Positions 1 to 9,363 of a DNA stretch of 38,627 nt are shown in pieces. A program made the position numbers and the translations under genes. This DNA is from CAYWNA01 sp964459305 (lineage in GTDB: Bacteria; Planctomycetota; Planctomycetia; Pirellulales; Pirellulaceae): assembly GCA_964459305.1 (NCBI GenBank), contig CAYWNA010000111.1, positions 1-38,627 on the forward strand, in the 5' to 3' direction. The first letter of the stretch is position 1. Every line of letters starts with the position of its first letter. The notes under the pieces are model-generated. The model did not search any database. It was not told the DNA's origin and saw only the letters and a list, made by a program, of their open reading frames with translations.

Positions 1-239
1 CCTCCTGTTTCGTGGTTCCTTCCGCGAAACCACATCTTAACAGGCTGTCCAAATTCTGGGGTCCACTTCACTTTTCCGAGGATTCCCTCGCTTACGCTTC
101 GGGTTTTGATGCCGTTACAAACTGTGTAGCTTAAACAAATCAAAAGCCCTAAGCATTTCTCGAGAGGAAACCAGGATGGATGGCACAACAAGAATCCGCA
201 GCTGACGGAGAGCATCTAGGCAGCGCACAACCGCAGGGC

Positions 240-1256
240 CTACCTCGCCCAATAGTCCTTCAGATCGTAAAAGGCCCGGAACATGACTTCGGAGATCTCG
301 TCGGTGGTGCCGATCGCCTTCGAATCCCCGTAGTTGAACACGATGAAGCCCCCCTTGGTGGTCGACCAATGCTTGACGAGTTCCGCGGCCTCGGCACGGA
401 CGGCATCGGGATCGCACCGCGGAAGCGTTGCCTGAATGTCGACCGTACTGAGGAAGCAGACTTTGCCTGCGAAACGCTCGCCAAGCTCGGCAATTCCGTA
501 TGTACGGGGTTGCTGCATGTTGAGGACGTCCACGCCAAGCTCGATGAAGAGGGGGACAAAGTCGTTGATCCTACCGCAGCTGTGCAGAATGAAATGCCAT
601 CCATGGCCATGGACCCTGTCCACGAGTTGCCGATATCGATCGTAGAAGAACTCCTTGAACGTCTCCGCACTCACATAGGTGCTTTGCTGAGTTCCCCAGT
701 CATCGGAAAAGAAAACTCCGTTCACGCGGTCGCCGAAGCGCCGGGCGGCTTCATCAATGTGCTGAAGTTTGAAATCCAGGATCATGTCCAGCACGCGATG
801 GATCTTCTCCGGCTCCAGGTAGAAGTCCTCAAGCGTGCGGGTAAAGCCATGCAGCATTTCGAGCCGCTCGATCAGATTGAAGTGGCTGGTGATCACCACG
901 TAGCGGTCGCCGGCGTCTTTGATCGTGTCTTCGATCCGCTCGAAGTAGAAAGGGTCCCGTGGATTCGGAGGTGTGTAGGTTGTCAGTTTGCCCCAGTCTT
1001 CGAGCGGATGGTGGACGACCTGCCCCATGTTCTCCACGTTGGTCCGTTCCCAGCCACACCCCCAGTCGTCCTCGGCCGCACTATCGAAAAACCATCCCGC
1101 CTTCTGTCGATCCATCTCCCAGCAATCGCACACATCGTTGGGAAAGTCAGCAATCTGCGCCGTCAACGTCTCATTCCACGCGCTGCCAATAAAGAAAGGC
1201 AAACGCGGGGGACCATCAAACTCAATGGCTCGGCGTACAATTTCTCGGCGGTCCAT
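240..1256 (-). CDS. uroporphyrinogen decarboxylase family protein (URO-D/methyltransferase-like)
   Basis: A 338-aa soluble protein with the layout of the URO-D superfamily, which includes haem-pathway HemE and cobalamin-linked methyltransferases such as MtaA. The N-terminus (MDRREIVRRAIEFDGPPRLP) is the usual family opening. Later come a TIM-barrel segment with FFSDDWGTQQ and the HSCGRI motif (His-x-Cys), which in the methyltransferase branch helps bind zinc. The HSCG motif and the distant context suggest a methyltransferase-like or catabolic role rather than haem synthesis; this is inference. The start is supported by GGGAG seven bases upstream of the ATG. It stands alone, divergent from the decayed genes that follow. 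There is no signal peptide, so it should be cytoplasmic. Confidence 0.85.
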   Translation of the reverse strand: MDRREIVRRAIEFDGPPRLPFFIGSAWNETLTAQIADFPNDVCDCWEMDRQKAGWFFDSAAEDDWGCGWERTNVENMGQVVHHPLEDWGKLTTYTPPNPRDPFYFERIEDTIKDAGDRYVVITSHFNLIERLEMLHGFTRTLEDFYLEPEKIHRVLDMILDFKLQHIDEAARRFGDRVNGVFFSDDWGTQQSTYVSAETFKEFFYDRYRQLVDRVHGHGWHFILHSCGRINDFVPLFIELGVDVLNMQQPRTYGIAELGERFAGKVCFLSTVDIQATLPRCDPDAVRAEAAELVKHWSTTKGGFIVFNYGDSKAIGTTDEISEVMFRAFYDLKDYWAR

Positions 1257-1662
1257 GTTTAGTCTCCCATCATGATCTAACGTGGCAGCGCCCGAGGCGG
1301 CTGAAACGTCGCTTCGGCCCGTTTCATTGTAGTCGTTGATTCAGGCGAGAGCATTTGCACTGAATGGTAGCTGGATTCGCAAGAATACCTCACGTTCCGC
1401 GTCCCCCGTTAGAGTTTTTGTATTTGCTGATGACCTGACCGTGGCATTTTGGCATCTTTGGCGAATTGCGGATGTCTGGTAGTTCCGCTATGGATAAGAA
1501 GTCGCAAACGCGTTGAGCCGCCACATCGTCAAACTGGTTCCGAAATACAAAAGCCATCCTTGGCATCCTCCTTTGGAGAAAATAAGCCCTTCGTCTTCAG
1601 GCTCAGGCTACCAGAAAACGCCCGATCTGCCGACACGAATTGTTCCGGCGGTCCTTAACTAC
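1257..1662. other. gene-poor stretch between the URO-D-like gene and the PQQ relic
   Basis: About 400 bases with no convincing gene. It holds the upstream region of the minus-strand URO-D-like gene. Short open frames here have no recognisable protein character. No clear promoter, terminator or repeat was seen. Confidence 0.5.
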
Positions 1663-2294
1663 ATGACCAACATCCGCATCGCGGAGGGCCTATTTGACAG
1701 CAAGGTGCTCGTTGGCCTTGATCGCAAGACGGGCAAGCAGCTATGGACACGAACGGCTCAAGACCGGTTCAATCATCATGCCTTGGCCATCGGCGGCGGG
1801 TTGGTCTTCTGCGTCGATTCTTCGTCGAACAAGAAGACGGGCGAGATGAAACGCCGGGGCAATCCGCCCAAGACGCTCAACTCCACAGTGTTGGCCCTCC
1901 AGCCGCGAACCGGTTCGGTGAAATGGCACAAGGTATTCGAGAATCCGTTCGTGCACTACGGCGACGAATTCGGCCCGGTGCAATCCAACGACGACGCGCT
2001 GTTCTATTCGGAGCAGTGCGACGTTCTGGTCGTCTACAAAGACAGGCGATATCGGGCGATCAGCGGCGCGGACGGCGAGACGCTCTGGGAGAAGGATGCA
2101 CCAACAGCCTCATTCCGGCTGACGGCGTGCTGTCTTCGCCTTGCTTCTCGGTACGATGCGTCTGCAACCATCCCCTGGAAACGTCGTTCTGTCTCGTCCA
2201 TCTGCCGGTTGCCGAAAGTTGGGAGGGAACCGAGACCGTACGCGAGCCACTACCGTTGGGAGAACGAGACGCGGCGAAGTGGAGGAAAGAGTAA
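1663..2294 (+). pseudogene. decayed PQQ-type beta-propeller gene fragment, frameshifted
   Basis: Frame 1 encodes propeller-like blades (VLVGLDRKTGKQLWTRTAQD, STVLALQPRTGSVKWHK, YRAISGADGETLWEKD). Around 2085-2105 the homology moves to frame 3, where CTNSLIPADGVLSSP, CNHPLETSFCLVH and a stop at 2294 follow. The segment with a short Cys motif after the propeller has a counterpart in the intact methyltransferase/PQQ protein at 26308-29760 (CRLGPIPCNGLVYSTPHPCN), so this is probably a relic of the same family. The N-terminal methyltransferase part and the second propeller half are missing. Exact ends are uncertain because the upstream in-frame sequence (from 1513) does not look like this family. 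Confidence 0.7.
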
Positions 2295-2580
2295 AGCCGC
2301 CGGATTTATTCTTCCCTCATCCCTTCGGTAACGGTGCCGTCCGACGCGGCCCGCCCACTATCTCGACGTCGATTCGCGTAGGTTCTGCCTCGTCGTTCGT
2401 CACCCCGTTGAATCCAAAGGTCGAAGGTATCGGGCACTGGCCCCAGCCCTCGTCGATCCTCGTCTGCAAGCCACTGCTCTCGCGTCAGGGCAACATCCTT
2501 CCGTACCTCCAACTGGCGCGGGTCCGTCCGATCCCATCGTGCCCGGAACGTATACGACGGGCTCAGCAGCCGATTCACGT

Positions 2581-2724
2581 TACGGAGCCGAGTGCTGCCC
2601 ACGCACGATCGACATCCTGGGACGCCACGGTGGCGTGATTATGGATCCTAACTTTACCGATGACGATCTGAAGGACATCATCGCGGCTATCCGCAAGGTC
2701 TACATGGCCATGAGGACGGCGTGA
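2581..2724 (+). pseudogene. C-terminal fragment of a DegT/DnrJ/EryC1-type aminotransferase
   Basis: The in-frame peptide CPRTIDILGRHGGVIMDPNF followed by TDDDLKDIIAAIRKVYMAMR is the typical last segment of PLP-dependent DegT/DnrJ/EryC1/StrS sugar aminotransferases: the CPRT-x-DIL helix, the aliphatic strand, then the DDD-DI--AIRKVY helix. Only about 48 of the usual 370-430 residues remain and nothing upstream continues the fold, so it is a remnant. The stretch between the PQQ relic and this fragment (2295-2580) contains no recognisable gene. Confidence 0.65.
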
Positions 2725-2942
2725 TGGGGTCAACTCTTGAGGAAGCCCGGCGGGAAACCGGATGCGGTACTCGGATGCGGTACTGGCGCCACTGAATGTC
2801 CTTCAGGCATGAAGCTCGCATCTGCCCTCCGCGGACGCCATAGGTGTAGAGTGCTTGCGAGCGCTCGCTTGCGTTCGGCTCGCACTTCTGCTACTACCAG
2901 TCGAGCCGATCGGTCATCATTCAACACTGAGGAGTGAAGGAC

Positions 2943-4289
2943 ATGCGCCATATCAAGCTGTTTTGGCAGACCATCATTCTGTTCGTTGCGAGCGTCTGTG
3001 CTATTGGGCACGCCGCGTCCAGCGCAGAGCCCGAGGTGGTGGTAACCGTTCGGACGGATCACCCTGAAGCGCTTTACAGGTGTGGCGAACAAGCTCCGTT
3101 TCGTATCTCTGTAGCCGAGAAGTGCGAGCCGATAGCAGCCGGCGAGATCTCTGTTTCGCTCACGCTCGATGGCGGAAGGCCGATGGAGAACAAGACGCTT
3201 CCTCTGACTGGTGCGCCGGTCACGATCGCCGGCACTCTCACAGATCCGGGCTTCCTGCGTTGCACCGTGTCGTACCGGAAGGACGGCAAGAGATACGTGG
3301 GATACGGCGGCGCAGGTTTCGATCCGGAGCGCATCGAGCCGACTGCGGTGATGCCCGACGACTTCGACGCGTTTTGGGAGGCTGGTCGAGCCAAGCTCGC
3401 AGAGCTTCCCCTCGATCTGGAGTTGACGCCTCTGCCGAAGTACTCGGACGATAGCCAGCAGAGCTTCAAGTTCAGCATCGCAAACATCGACAACACGCGC
3501 TGCCACGGCTTTCTGAGCGTGCCCACGGGCCGGAAGCCTCCGTTCCCGGCCTACGTCACCGTCCCCGGAGCCGGCCCTGGCCCGAGTAGTCCCGGCGCCA
3601 GGAGCTGGGCCGCGAAGGGCGTGCTGGGCTTGGTCGTGAGCGTGCACGCGTACGACTGCGGCCAGCCGGTCGCGAAGATCAAGGAATGCTACGCCAAGCT
3701 GAATGAGATGGGGATATATTCTCATCACGGCGCGCCCGATCGTGAGAAATACTACTTCCGCCGCGCGTACCTCGGCATCGACCGAGCCATCACCTACCTG
3801 GCGTCGCGGCCCGACTTCGATGGCAAGCACCTGGTGGTCAGCGGGTCCAGCCAGGGCGGCGGCTCCGCACTGATCCTGGCCGGGCTCAACCCACACGTGA
3901 CCGCCGCGGCTGCGAACGTCCCAGCGTTGTGCGACCATGCCGGTCATTTGGCCGAACGCAGCCCAGGATGGCCGGGAATCGTCAGAGGCGACACCGAGGA
4001 AGCGAAAGCGGAGCTGCTGAAGATGTCGGCCTACTTCGACGCAGTGAACTTCGCCCGGAAGATCCACTGCCCCACGATCGTCTCCGTAGGCTTCATCGAC
4101 CGCACCTGCTGTCCCAGTTCCGTCTATTCCGCATACAACGTCATCACGGCACCCAAGCGGCTGTTCACTGACCCGCTGGCGGGACACACATGGAACGTAG
4201 GGGAGTTCCGGTCATTCCTGGACAAATGGCTCCCCGGACAGTTGGGGCTCACTGATCCCGTGCCGCCGACTGGGGACGAAGAAAGGTGA
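2943..4289 (+). CDS. secreted acetyl xylan esterase-like alpha/beta hydrolase (AXE1/cephalosporin-C deacetylase type)
   Basis: A 448-aa exported hydrolase. The start chosen is ATG 2943, because GAGGAG lies just upstream with good spacing; a GTG at 2934 sits inside that ribosome site. The N-terminus is a signal peptide (hydrophobic LFWQTIILFVASVCAIGHA). A beta-sandwich-like segment (about residues 25-120) precedes the hydrolase domain. The catalytic triad can be placed: nucleophile Ser303 in GSSQGG, Asp386 in VGFIDRTCCP and His415 in AGHTWN. The DxxCPP-like loop after the Asp and the AYN helix are typical of the AXE1 family, which removes acetyl groups from xylan or related substrates. The actual substrate is unknown. 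Confidence is high for the fold and moderate for acetyl esterase activity. Confidence 0.85.
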   Translation: MRHIKLFWQTIILFVASVCAIGHAASSAEPEVVVTVRTDHPEALYRCGEQAPFRISVAEKCEPIAAGEISVSLTLDGGRPMENKTLPLTGAPVTIAGTLTDPGFLRCTVSYRKDGKRYVGYGGAGFDPERIEPTAVMPDDFDAFWEAGRAKLAELPLDLELTPLPKYSDDSQQSFKFSIANIDNTRCHGFLSVPTGRKPPFPAYVTVPGAGPGPSSPGARSWAAKGVLGLVVSVHAYDCGQPVAKIKECYAKLNEMGIYSHHGAPDREKYYFRRAYLGIDRAITYLASRPDFDGKHLVVSGSSQGGGSALILAGLNPHVTAAAANVPALCDHAGHLAERSPGWPGIVRGDTEEAKAELLKMSAYFDAVNFARKIHCPTIVSVGFIDRTCCPSSVYSAYNVITAPKRLFTDPLAGHTWNVGEFRSFLDKWLPGQLGLTDPVPPTGDEER

Positions 4290-4338
4290 CAGCCACCAAA
4301 TTTGACAAAGGCAGGTTCTGATTTGAAAATCTGCGAAC

Positions 4339-4388
4339 GGCATGAGCCCGCTCAAAATGAAAATACTGGGATTGGGGCAACTCATGCC
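4339..4388. repeat. short inverted repeat between esterase and sialidase-like gene
   Basis: GGCATGAG at 4339-4346 is matched by CTCATGCC at 4381-4388. It lies in the 154-base gap between the two plus-strand genes. The long loop and absence of a T-run argue against an intrinsic terminator; it may be a degenerate palindromic repeat. Confidence 0.35.
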
Positions 4389-4443
4389 GGGAAGGTCCCG
4401 ACAACCCCGATAACTCGTGAACACTTACGGCAGGAGAAAAACA

Positions 4444-5688
4444 ATGGGCAGCAGAACGACAGCAGCCTTGTGCTTGTTGATCGCCGTGTTGGTAGGCCTT
4501 ACGACGCATGCAAGTGGCGAGATTCGGTTGATGATCAAGGAGGTCACGAACATCCGACCCACCCACGATGGACGCTACTTCGGACGGGCATCGCTTCAGG
4601 TACTGGCCAATGGGGTCTGGGTAATGACCTATGTCCATTCGGATCACCATTGGAAGGATCCCGGCGGCCAAATCGAAGTCATGTTTTCCGGCGACGAAGG
4701 CCGGACATGGGCTCCGCCGAATACCTATCTGGACGGCAAGCCTGTGTCGGGGCTTCCCAGCGCTGCCAGCCCCAAGGAATCCCCGCACGATCCGGTCGAA
4801 CCGTATATCTACCTCGCGCCAAACGGGGACCTGGTAATCGCAGCCATGGATGCCATCTTCCCTCCTGGCCAGGGCGAGCCCCGCCTGGGCCACGGTGGTA
4901 TGTGGATCACCGTCTCGTCGGATGATGGACGAACCTGGAGTAAATGGAGCAAGATTGTATTTCGGGGTGTCCCCGGTGGAGGTTGCGGTGATTTGACGCA
5001 GGATTCTTTCCTGGATGGCAACACGATATACGCCACCTCCCGGCTCAGCGACTGGCGTCAGAATCAGCCGGGTAAGTTGCTTTCCGCCCGGTGGTTCTAT
5101 CCGGGCAAGACGCTTCCCGCCCTCTTGAAGTCCACCGACAACGGGCATACGTGGGAATTCGTCAGTTGCTGCGATAGCGAGAGAGATTGGGATCGGACCG
5201 GCGATTCTGAGACCGGTATCGAACGCGTTGGCGAAACCGAACTTGTGGTCGTCATACGCGGCGGTTTCAAGACGGAGTTGCCCTGGTTGACCAGGAGTCA
5301 GGACATGGGCAAAACGTGGACCAAACCGGTCAATGTGCGTTCCACGGTGAAATCATGGAAACGCGCCAGAATCTACACGCTCAAGCATCTCAAGCACTTG
5401 AGCCGCATCGAGATCATCCCAGAATGGTGGAACGACACCACACTGATCGGCACCGGCGTCCATCAGGTTTCCGTGAGTACGCGAAACGTTGGGCTTTGGT
5501 ATTCGGAAGACAAGGGAAAGACCTGGAGCGCACCGTTGGATCTCGACGCGACCACGCCGGACGCGGGTTACGGCGACGTGCGGATGCGCAAGAACGGAGA
5601 TCTCGTTGTAGTCTCCTACCACGGGGCCCACGACCAGGCATCGATCAAGCAGTACGTGGTCGGCATTGAGACCCACAAGAGCCCGTAG
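4444..5688 (+). CDS. secreted sialidase-fold (BNR/Asp-box) protein
   Basis: A 414-aa exported protein. The start at ATG 4444 is preceded by GGCAGGAG; the GTG at 4417 is upstream of that site and less likely. A signal peptide (TAALCLLIAVLVGLTTHASG) leads into a six-bladed propeller with repeated Asp-box motifs S-x-D-x-G-x-T-W: SGDEGRTW, SSDDGRTW, STDNGHTW, SQDMGKTW and SEDKGKTW. In characterised sialidases these sit outside the active site, so they establish the fold but not the activity. Many planctomycete members are of unknown glycosidase specificity. Just upstream is an esterase and just downstream a convergent esterase, which suggests joint action on decorated glycans (inference). Confidence 0.85.
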   Translation: MGSRTTAALCLLIAVLVGLTTHASGEIRLMIKEVTNIRPTHDGRYFGRASLQVLANGVWVMTYVHSDHHWKDPGGQIEVMFSGDEGRTWAPPNTYLDGKPVSGLPSAASPKESPHDPVEPYIYLAPNGDLVIAAMDAIFPPGQGEPRLGHGGMWITVSSDDGRTWSKWSKIVFRGVPGGGCGDLTQDSFLDGNTIYATSRLSDWRQNQPGKLLSARWFYPGKTLPALLKSTDNGHTWEFVSCCDSERDWDRTGDSETGIERVGETELVVVIRGGFKTELPWLTRSQDMGKTWTKPVNVRSTVKSWKRARIYTLKHLKHLSRIEIIPEWWNDTTLIGTGVHQVSVSTRNVGLWYSEDKGKTWSAPLDLDATTPDAGYGDVRMRKNGDLVVVSYHGAHDQASIKQYVVGIETHKSP

Positions 5689-5696
5689 AACTTGTA

Positions 5697-7481
5697 TCAT
5701 TTCGTCAGAATCAGGCGGTTCCCTTCCGGGTCCGTCACTTTGAATCCTGCGAACGTCACCAGCCCCCAGCGATCCGCTTTCAGCGGCATCGACTGAATCG
5801 TCTGGCCCGCAGCGTCGACGTTGGCGGCGGCGCAGGTTTGGCCGGGTGGTAATCGGAAGGTCTGACAGCGACGCGGCGTCATGTCCACAGACAGCGGCAA
5901 CTCGCAGGCAGCCGCGTCGCTGGTCACGAGCACCTCGTAGCGGTCGGCGGTTTCCTTGGGGTCGGTCCAGTTCAACCATCGGTTGATGTATCCCACGACG
6001 TCACCGCTATTGTTATCGCCGTTGCCCGGCTCGTTGTTTACCGAAGAATTGCTGAAGGCGGGGTAGCTCTTGTTGAGCGCGAACCGCGTCAGTTGTGTCG
6101 TTTTCCACTTGGTAAAGTCGGGCGGCAGCCCCTTGGCGACTGCAGAATGGATGCCGTCGTTCCAGGCGATCAGGCAGCCGTGTCGCATCTTCTGGAGCGC
6201 CCGGTAGAGATCCGGATTGTTGTGCCAGGGGATGGATGTGTCTTGGCGGCCGTTGGCGATGATCAGAAAAGGCAGATCGTCGGGATGCGAAAGAACGAAG
6301 TCGGTCGAGTCCATCCGCCCGGACAACGGCATACCGTCGCTGCACGTGAGCGAAAGAGGGCCGCAGAAGGAGATCAGCCGGTGACTGTTGCCGTGCCAGC
6401 CCAGTCTCACTCCTTTCTTCTCGTCACCGTCGTTATAAGCCACGATGGGAACGTGGGCGCTGACGGCGGCGAATATCTCTGGATGGCGGAAGGCAAAAGA
6501 CATGGCCCCGCAACCGCCCATGGACGAGCCAGAGCAGTACGTGCGATTGGGATCGGTTCCGAGATATCGCTTCACCCAGTCGATTTCAAACAGCAGTCGT
6601 CGTTCGCTGTAGTTCGTGGGAGTGCCCTTCTCGATCTTGTCGGGCTGGGGGATCTTGTCGCTGCAGCCGTACCAGAAGGTCCAAATGCCGCGGATGTCAC
6701 CAGTGGCTGCGATGCCTCTCTTGAAGGACCGCCCCACGTACATGGTATTACTCGGTAGAAGCAAGACGCTATCGGGTCGCACAGCCACGTCAAACATGAA
6801 AGGGATGCCCTCGCGCCAGGCATGCGTCGAGTCACCGAAGACGATGTACTTGCAGGCCGGACGATTACCTTTGGCGTGCAGCACCAGGTGCAGCGGCTTT
6901 CCTTTGCCCGAGTCGGGCACCACTGCCGTACCATCGCCCTGCCAGATCGGGCGGATCTGCTCACACTTCTGAGCGACCGGATCACGCAACGTGTTCTCGC
7001 CGGGGACGATGGTCCGGTCCTCCCGCCCGTCCGAAACCGTCGTGACGGCGTAGTGACCCTTTCCTTGCTCGTCTGTGCCGACGGTATGCACGTGCAGGCC
7101 CGATGTCGGGTCCAAACGCTCCGCACCTTCCTGGATAATGTACCCGAGCGGTTCGGGCACGGGCGGTATCTGGCCGGTCGTCGCGTCCTTCACGCGTCCT
7201 TTGCCGTAGTTGCCTTTGTCACGTGTCCAATCCTCCGCTGACCGGGGCTCGATCCACCGGCAGACTGGTTTGGCATCCGCAAGCGTTGCCTCATCGGTAA
7301 TGGGACTCCGCGACAAATAGACATTGAAGGTCGTCCCCACCGGCACGGACGCTTCCTGCCACGTTATAAACGTTTGGCCATACCTGTATTCGGCACAGAG
7401 TTTGGTCACGACAGACGTCCGCGGCTCCGCGTTCGCGACAGCAGGCCCCAGCACAATCAGGAAGAGAACACTGCGCATCAT
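5697..7481 (-). CDS. secreted prolyl-oligopeptidase/PHB-depolymerase-like esterase
   Basis: A 594-aa exported alpha/beta hydrolase. The signal peptide is MMRSVLFLIVLGPAVANA. Residues about 25-110 look like a fibronectin-like module (YGQTFITWQEASVPVGTTFN). The hydrolase domain follows with nucleophile motif CSGSSMGGCG, likely Asp in NGRQDTSIPW and His in DGIHSAV. The C-terminus (about 500-594) is another beta-rich module. GGAGA lies upstream of the doubled ATG, supporting the start. Its 3' end is 8 bases from that of the sialidase-like gene, so the two converge with almost no gap. The substrate is unknown; feruloyl/acetyl esterase or peptidase activities are both found in related folds. Confidence 0.8.
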   Translation of the reverse strand: MMRSVLFLIVLGPAVANAEPRTSVVTKLCAEYRYGQTFITWQEASVPVGTTFNVYLSRSPITDEATLADAKPVCRWIEPRSAEDWTRDKGNYGKGRVKDATTGQIPPVPEPLGYIIQEGAERLDPTSGLHVHTVGTDEQGKGHYAVTTVSDGREDRTIVPGENTLRDPVAQKCEQIRPIWQGDGTAVVPDSGKGKPLHLVLHAKGNRPACKYIVFGDSTHAWREGIPFMFDVAVRPDSVLLLPSNTMYVGRSFKRGIAATGDIRGIWTFWYGCSDKIPQPDKIEKGTPTNYSERRLLFEIDWVKRYLGTDPNRTYCSGSSMGGCGAMSFAFRHPEIFAAVSAHVPIVAYNDGDEKKGVRLGWHGNSHRLISFCGPLSLTCSDGMPLSGRMDSTDFVLSHPDDLPFLIIANGRQDTSIPWHNNPDLYRALQKMRHGCLIAWNDGIHSAVAKGLPPDFTKWKTTQLTRFALNKSYPAFSNSSVNNEPGNGDNNSGDVVGYINRWLNWTDPKETADRYEVLVTSDAAACELPLSVDMTPRRCQTFRLPPGQTCAAANVDAAGQTIQSMPLKADRWGLVTFAGFKVTDPEGNRLILTK

Positions 7482-7837
7482 TTTCGTTTCTCCGTGTTTC
7501 GCGATGCACCGGCCGGCCGAAGGAACTCTTGAGAAAAACGGTTACCTGCCCATGCGGGACGACCGGAATGTCATTGCCAATGTACCAGTTGCTGTGTTGA
7601 AATACGCGGCCTAACATGCCGTTCGGCGATTCGGCATTCAATTGGGTGGCCCCGCAGTCGGGCGCGATCTGCGACGTGCAACCGATGTAACTCGAACAAT
7701 CGTGCGCCGCGAAACGGACACGAAGCGGCTCGCAAATCGCACGCGAGGATTCCGCCAACTGATTCTAGACTGATGTCCTAGTGTTGCGGTGTCCCTTGAA
7801 GTCTCATCCGCTTGGACTTTTCCGAAAGACTTGTCTG
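7482..7837. other. gap with a possible DUF1559/prepilin-like remnant on the minus strand
   Basis: About 356 bases between divergent genes. The minus strand from 7758 reads CSSYIGCTSQIAPDCGATQL and NGMLGRVFQHSNWYIG. This faintly resembles the pattern of planctomycete DUF1559 (pseudopilin-like) proteins, Ser-Tyr-x-Gly followed by NG--F--N. The frame then runs into the esterase start region without a matching end. It is only a weak suggestion of a gene remnant; no other element was recognised. Confidence 0.25.
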
Positions 7838-8554
7838 ATGCACTTGGCGACGAAACTGACAGTTGTGATGGGTTTGCTGGTTGCGCTGCCGACCATCGGC
7901 AGCGGTGAACAAATGGTGCAGCTAGACCTGAAAGGGGGGGGTTAATTGGAGGGAACGGGGGTGCTGGGATACTACTCGATGAAGTCCAATCGGGTCGTCA
8001 TGTACGACCGGTCGGGCGGTCGCGTGGACGATAAGAACGGGCAACTGAATGCGGCGACGATCATTCACGAGGTAACGCATCAGACGGCGTTCAACACAGG
8101 CATCCATAACCGCTTTGCGCCACAGCCGGCTTGGGTCGTCGAAGGGCTTGGGACGATGTTCGAGGCGCCCGGTGTTTTCGACTCGCGTAACAACCGATCA
8201 CGAAAGCGGCGGATTAATCGCCAGCGCCTGGCCGACTTTAAACGCTACGCGGCCTCACGTTCCCCCAAGGACTCGCTGACCCAACTGATTTCTTCCGACC
8301 GGCGGTTTGAAAGCGATCCGATTGCATCCTACGCCAAAGCATGGGCGTTTTCATTCTACCTGGCCGAAACGAAACCAAGAAAGTACTTCCAGTACCTGGC
8401 AAGAGTCGGCAGCCGAGCGAACTTCCAGTCGTATCCTTCCCGCGAGCGTCTCAAAGACTTCACCGACATATTCGGTGACGAATTCCCAATGCACGAGGCT
8501 CGCCTGTTGTTGGCAGGGTCTTCCGACACTATGATGGGGGCCCGTTCGGCTTGA
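7838..8554 (+). pseudogene. DUF1570-type putative metallopeptidase gene, internally deleted with an in-frame stop
   Basis: ATG 7838 opens a clean signal peptide (MHLATKLTVVMGLLVALPTI) of 35 codons ending in a TAA at 7943, right after a run of seven G. The same reading frame continues at once as LEGTGVLGYYSMKSNRVVMY and runs 202 residues to 8554. The downstream part has HEVTHQ (HExxH zinc motif) and WVVEGLGTMFE, the likely third-ligand Glu, as in DUF1570 proteins. Full-length relatives have a substantial N-terminal region between signal and HExxH part; here it is missing. A TTG at 7946 could start the downstream piece, but it has no proper ribosome site. The gene looks broken by an internal deletion. 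A shortened cytoplasmic product from 7946 cannot be excluded. Confidence 0.7.
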
Positions 8555-8666
8555 TTCTAGACAAAAGAGAAACGTGAAGTCCGGCTGACACAGTGCGAAC
8601 CCCGTGAATCGATACGGAGAAGGCACTCCCTCACGAATAGCCCCTTTGACCCACCGGAGAATCGCT

Positions 8667-9068
8667 GTGGATTTGCAGGAATGTATCGACGAGTTCCTCA
8701 ACGGTGCACCACACGCCGTCGTGGGAGCTTCGCAAGATCGCTCGAAGTATGGCAACAAGGTGTTGCGGACATACGTTCAGACCAACCGTTCCGTGTACCC
8801 CATCAACCCGACTGCCGATTTGGTTGAAGGTTTGAAGGCATATCCGACCCTCGCGGATCTACCTGAGGCGGTGCACGGCATATCGATCATCACACCGCCA
8901 CGCGTGACGGAAACCATTGTCGAACAAGCCGGCGAACTCGGCATCAAAAACGTCTGGATGCAACCGGGCGCTGAAAGTGACTCGGCAATGGAATTGGCCG
9001 AAAGACTTGAGATGAACGTCATCGGCGGCGGCCCTTGCCTGCTCGTCGTTCTCGGTTACCGCGAGTAG
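8667..9068 (+). CDS. CoA-binding domain protein
   Basis: A 133-aa single-domain protein with the Rossmann-like CoA-binding fold seen in YccU-type proteins and in succinyl-CoA synthetase alpha N-termini. Markers are AVVGASQDRSKYGNKVLRTY, VYPINPTADLVEGLKAYPTL, the ITPP loop, NVWMQPGAESD and the ending GGGPCLLVVLG. The start is taken as GTG 8667 because GGAGA lies seven bases upstream and homologous sequence begins there; the frame is open from GTG 8604, but those codons look non-coding. It is cytoplasmic and its precise function is unknown. Confidence 0.85.
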   Translation: MDLQECIDEFLNGAPHAVVGASQDRSKYGNKVLRTYVQTNRSVYPINPTADLVEGLKAYPTLADLPEAVHGISIITPPRVTETIVEQAGELGIKNVWMQPGAESDSAMELAERLEMNVIGGGPCLLVVLGYRE

Positions 9069-9363
9069 ACCGGTCTTGAGGCGAATGGAACAATGATCCG
9101 ATCGCTGATGTCTTGCATTGTGTTCTGCTCCACGTCGTTGTGTGGCATCGCGTCCACGTAGCCGAGTGTTGGTTTGCGCGTGGTGAAACATGATTCTTCC
9201 GACCTGCCAGGAGATTCCGTGCCAGGGACAGGGAAATCGGAGAGCTGTGGACTCCGCCGAGCAGGGATCCCGTATACCCGATAGATCAGCTTGCGTTCAG
9301 TCGCACGCGCCGTACCATGATACAAAGCGTCGGCGAATTCTACTGAACACCTAACGGGCAAGC

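Noticed and set aside
180..1262. 360-aa open frame on the plus strand
   Set aside because: It mirrors the URO-D-like gene on the other strand and has no recognisable domain, a common effect in high-GC DNA.
2730..4187. 485-aa open frame on the minus strand
   Set aside because: It is antisense to the esterase gene, whose signal peptide, triad and ribosome site are clear; the minus-strand translation is Arg/His/Val-rich with no family features.
9056..9361. 101-aa minus-strand open frame before the beta-helix gene
   Set aside because: No ribosome site, no recognisable motif and overlap with the CoA-binding gene end; treated as non-coding.
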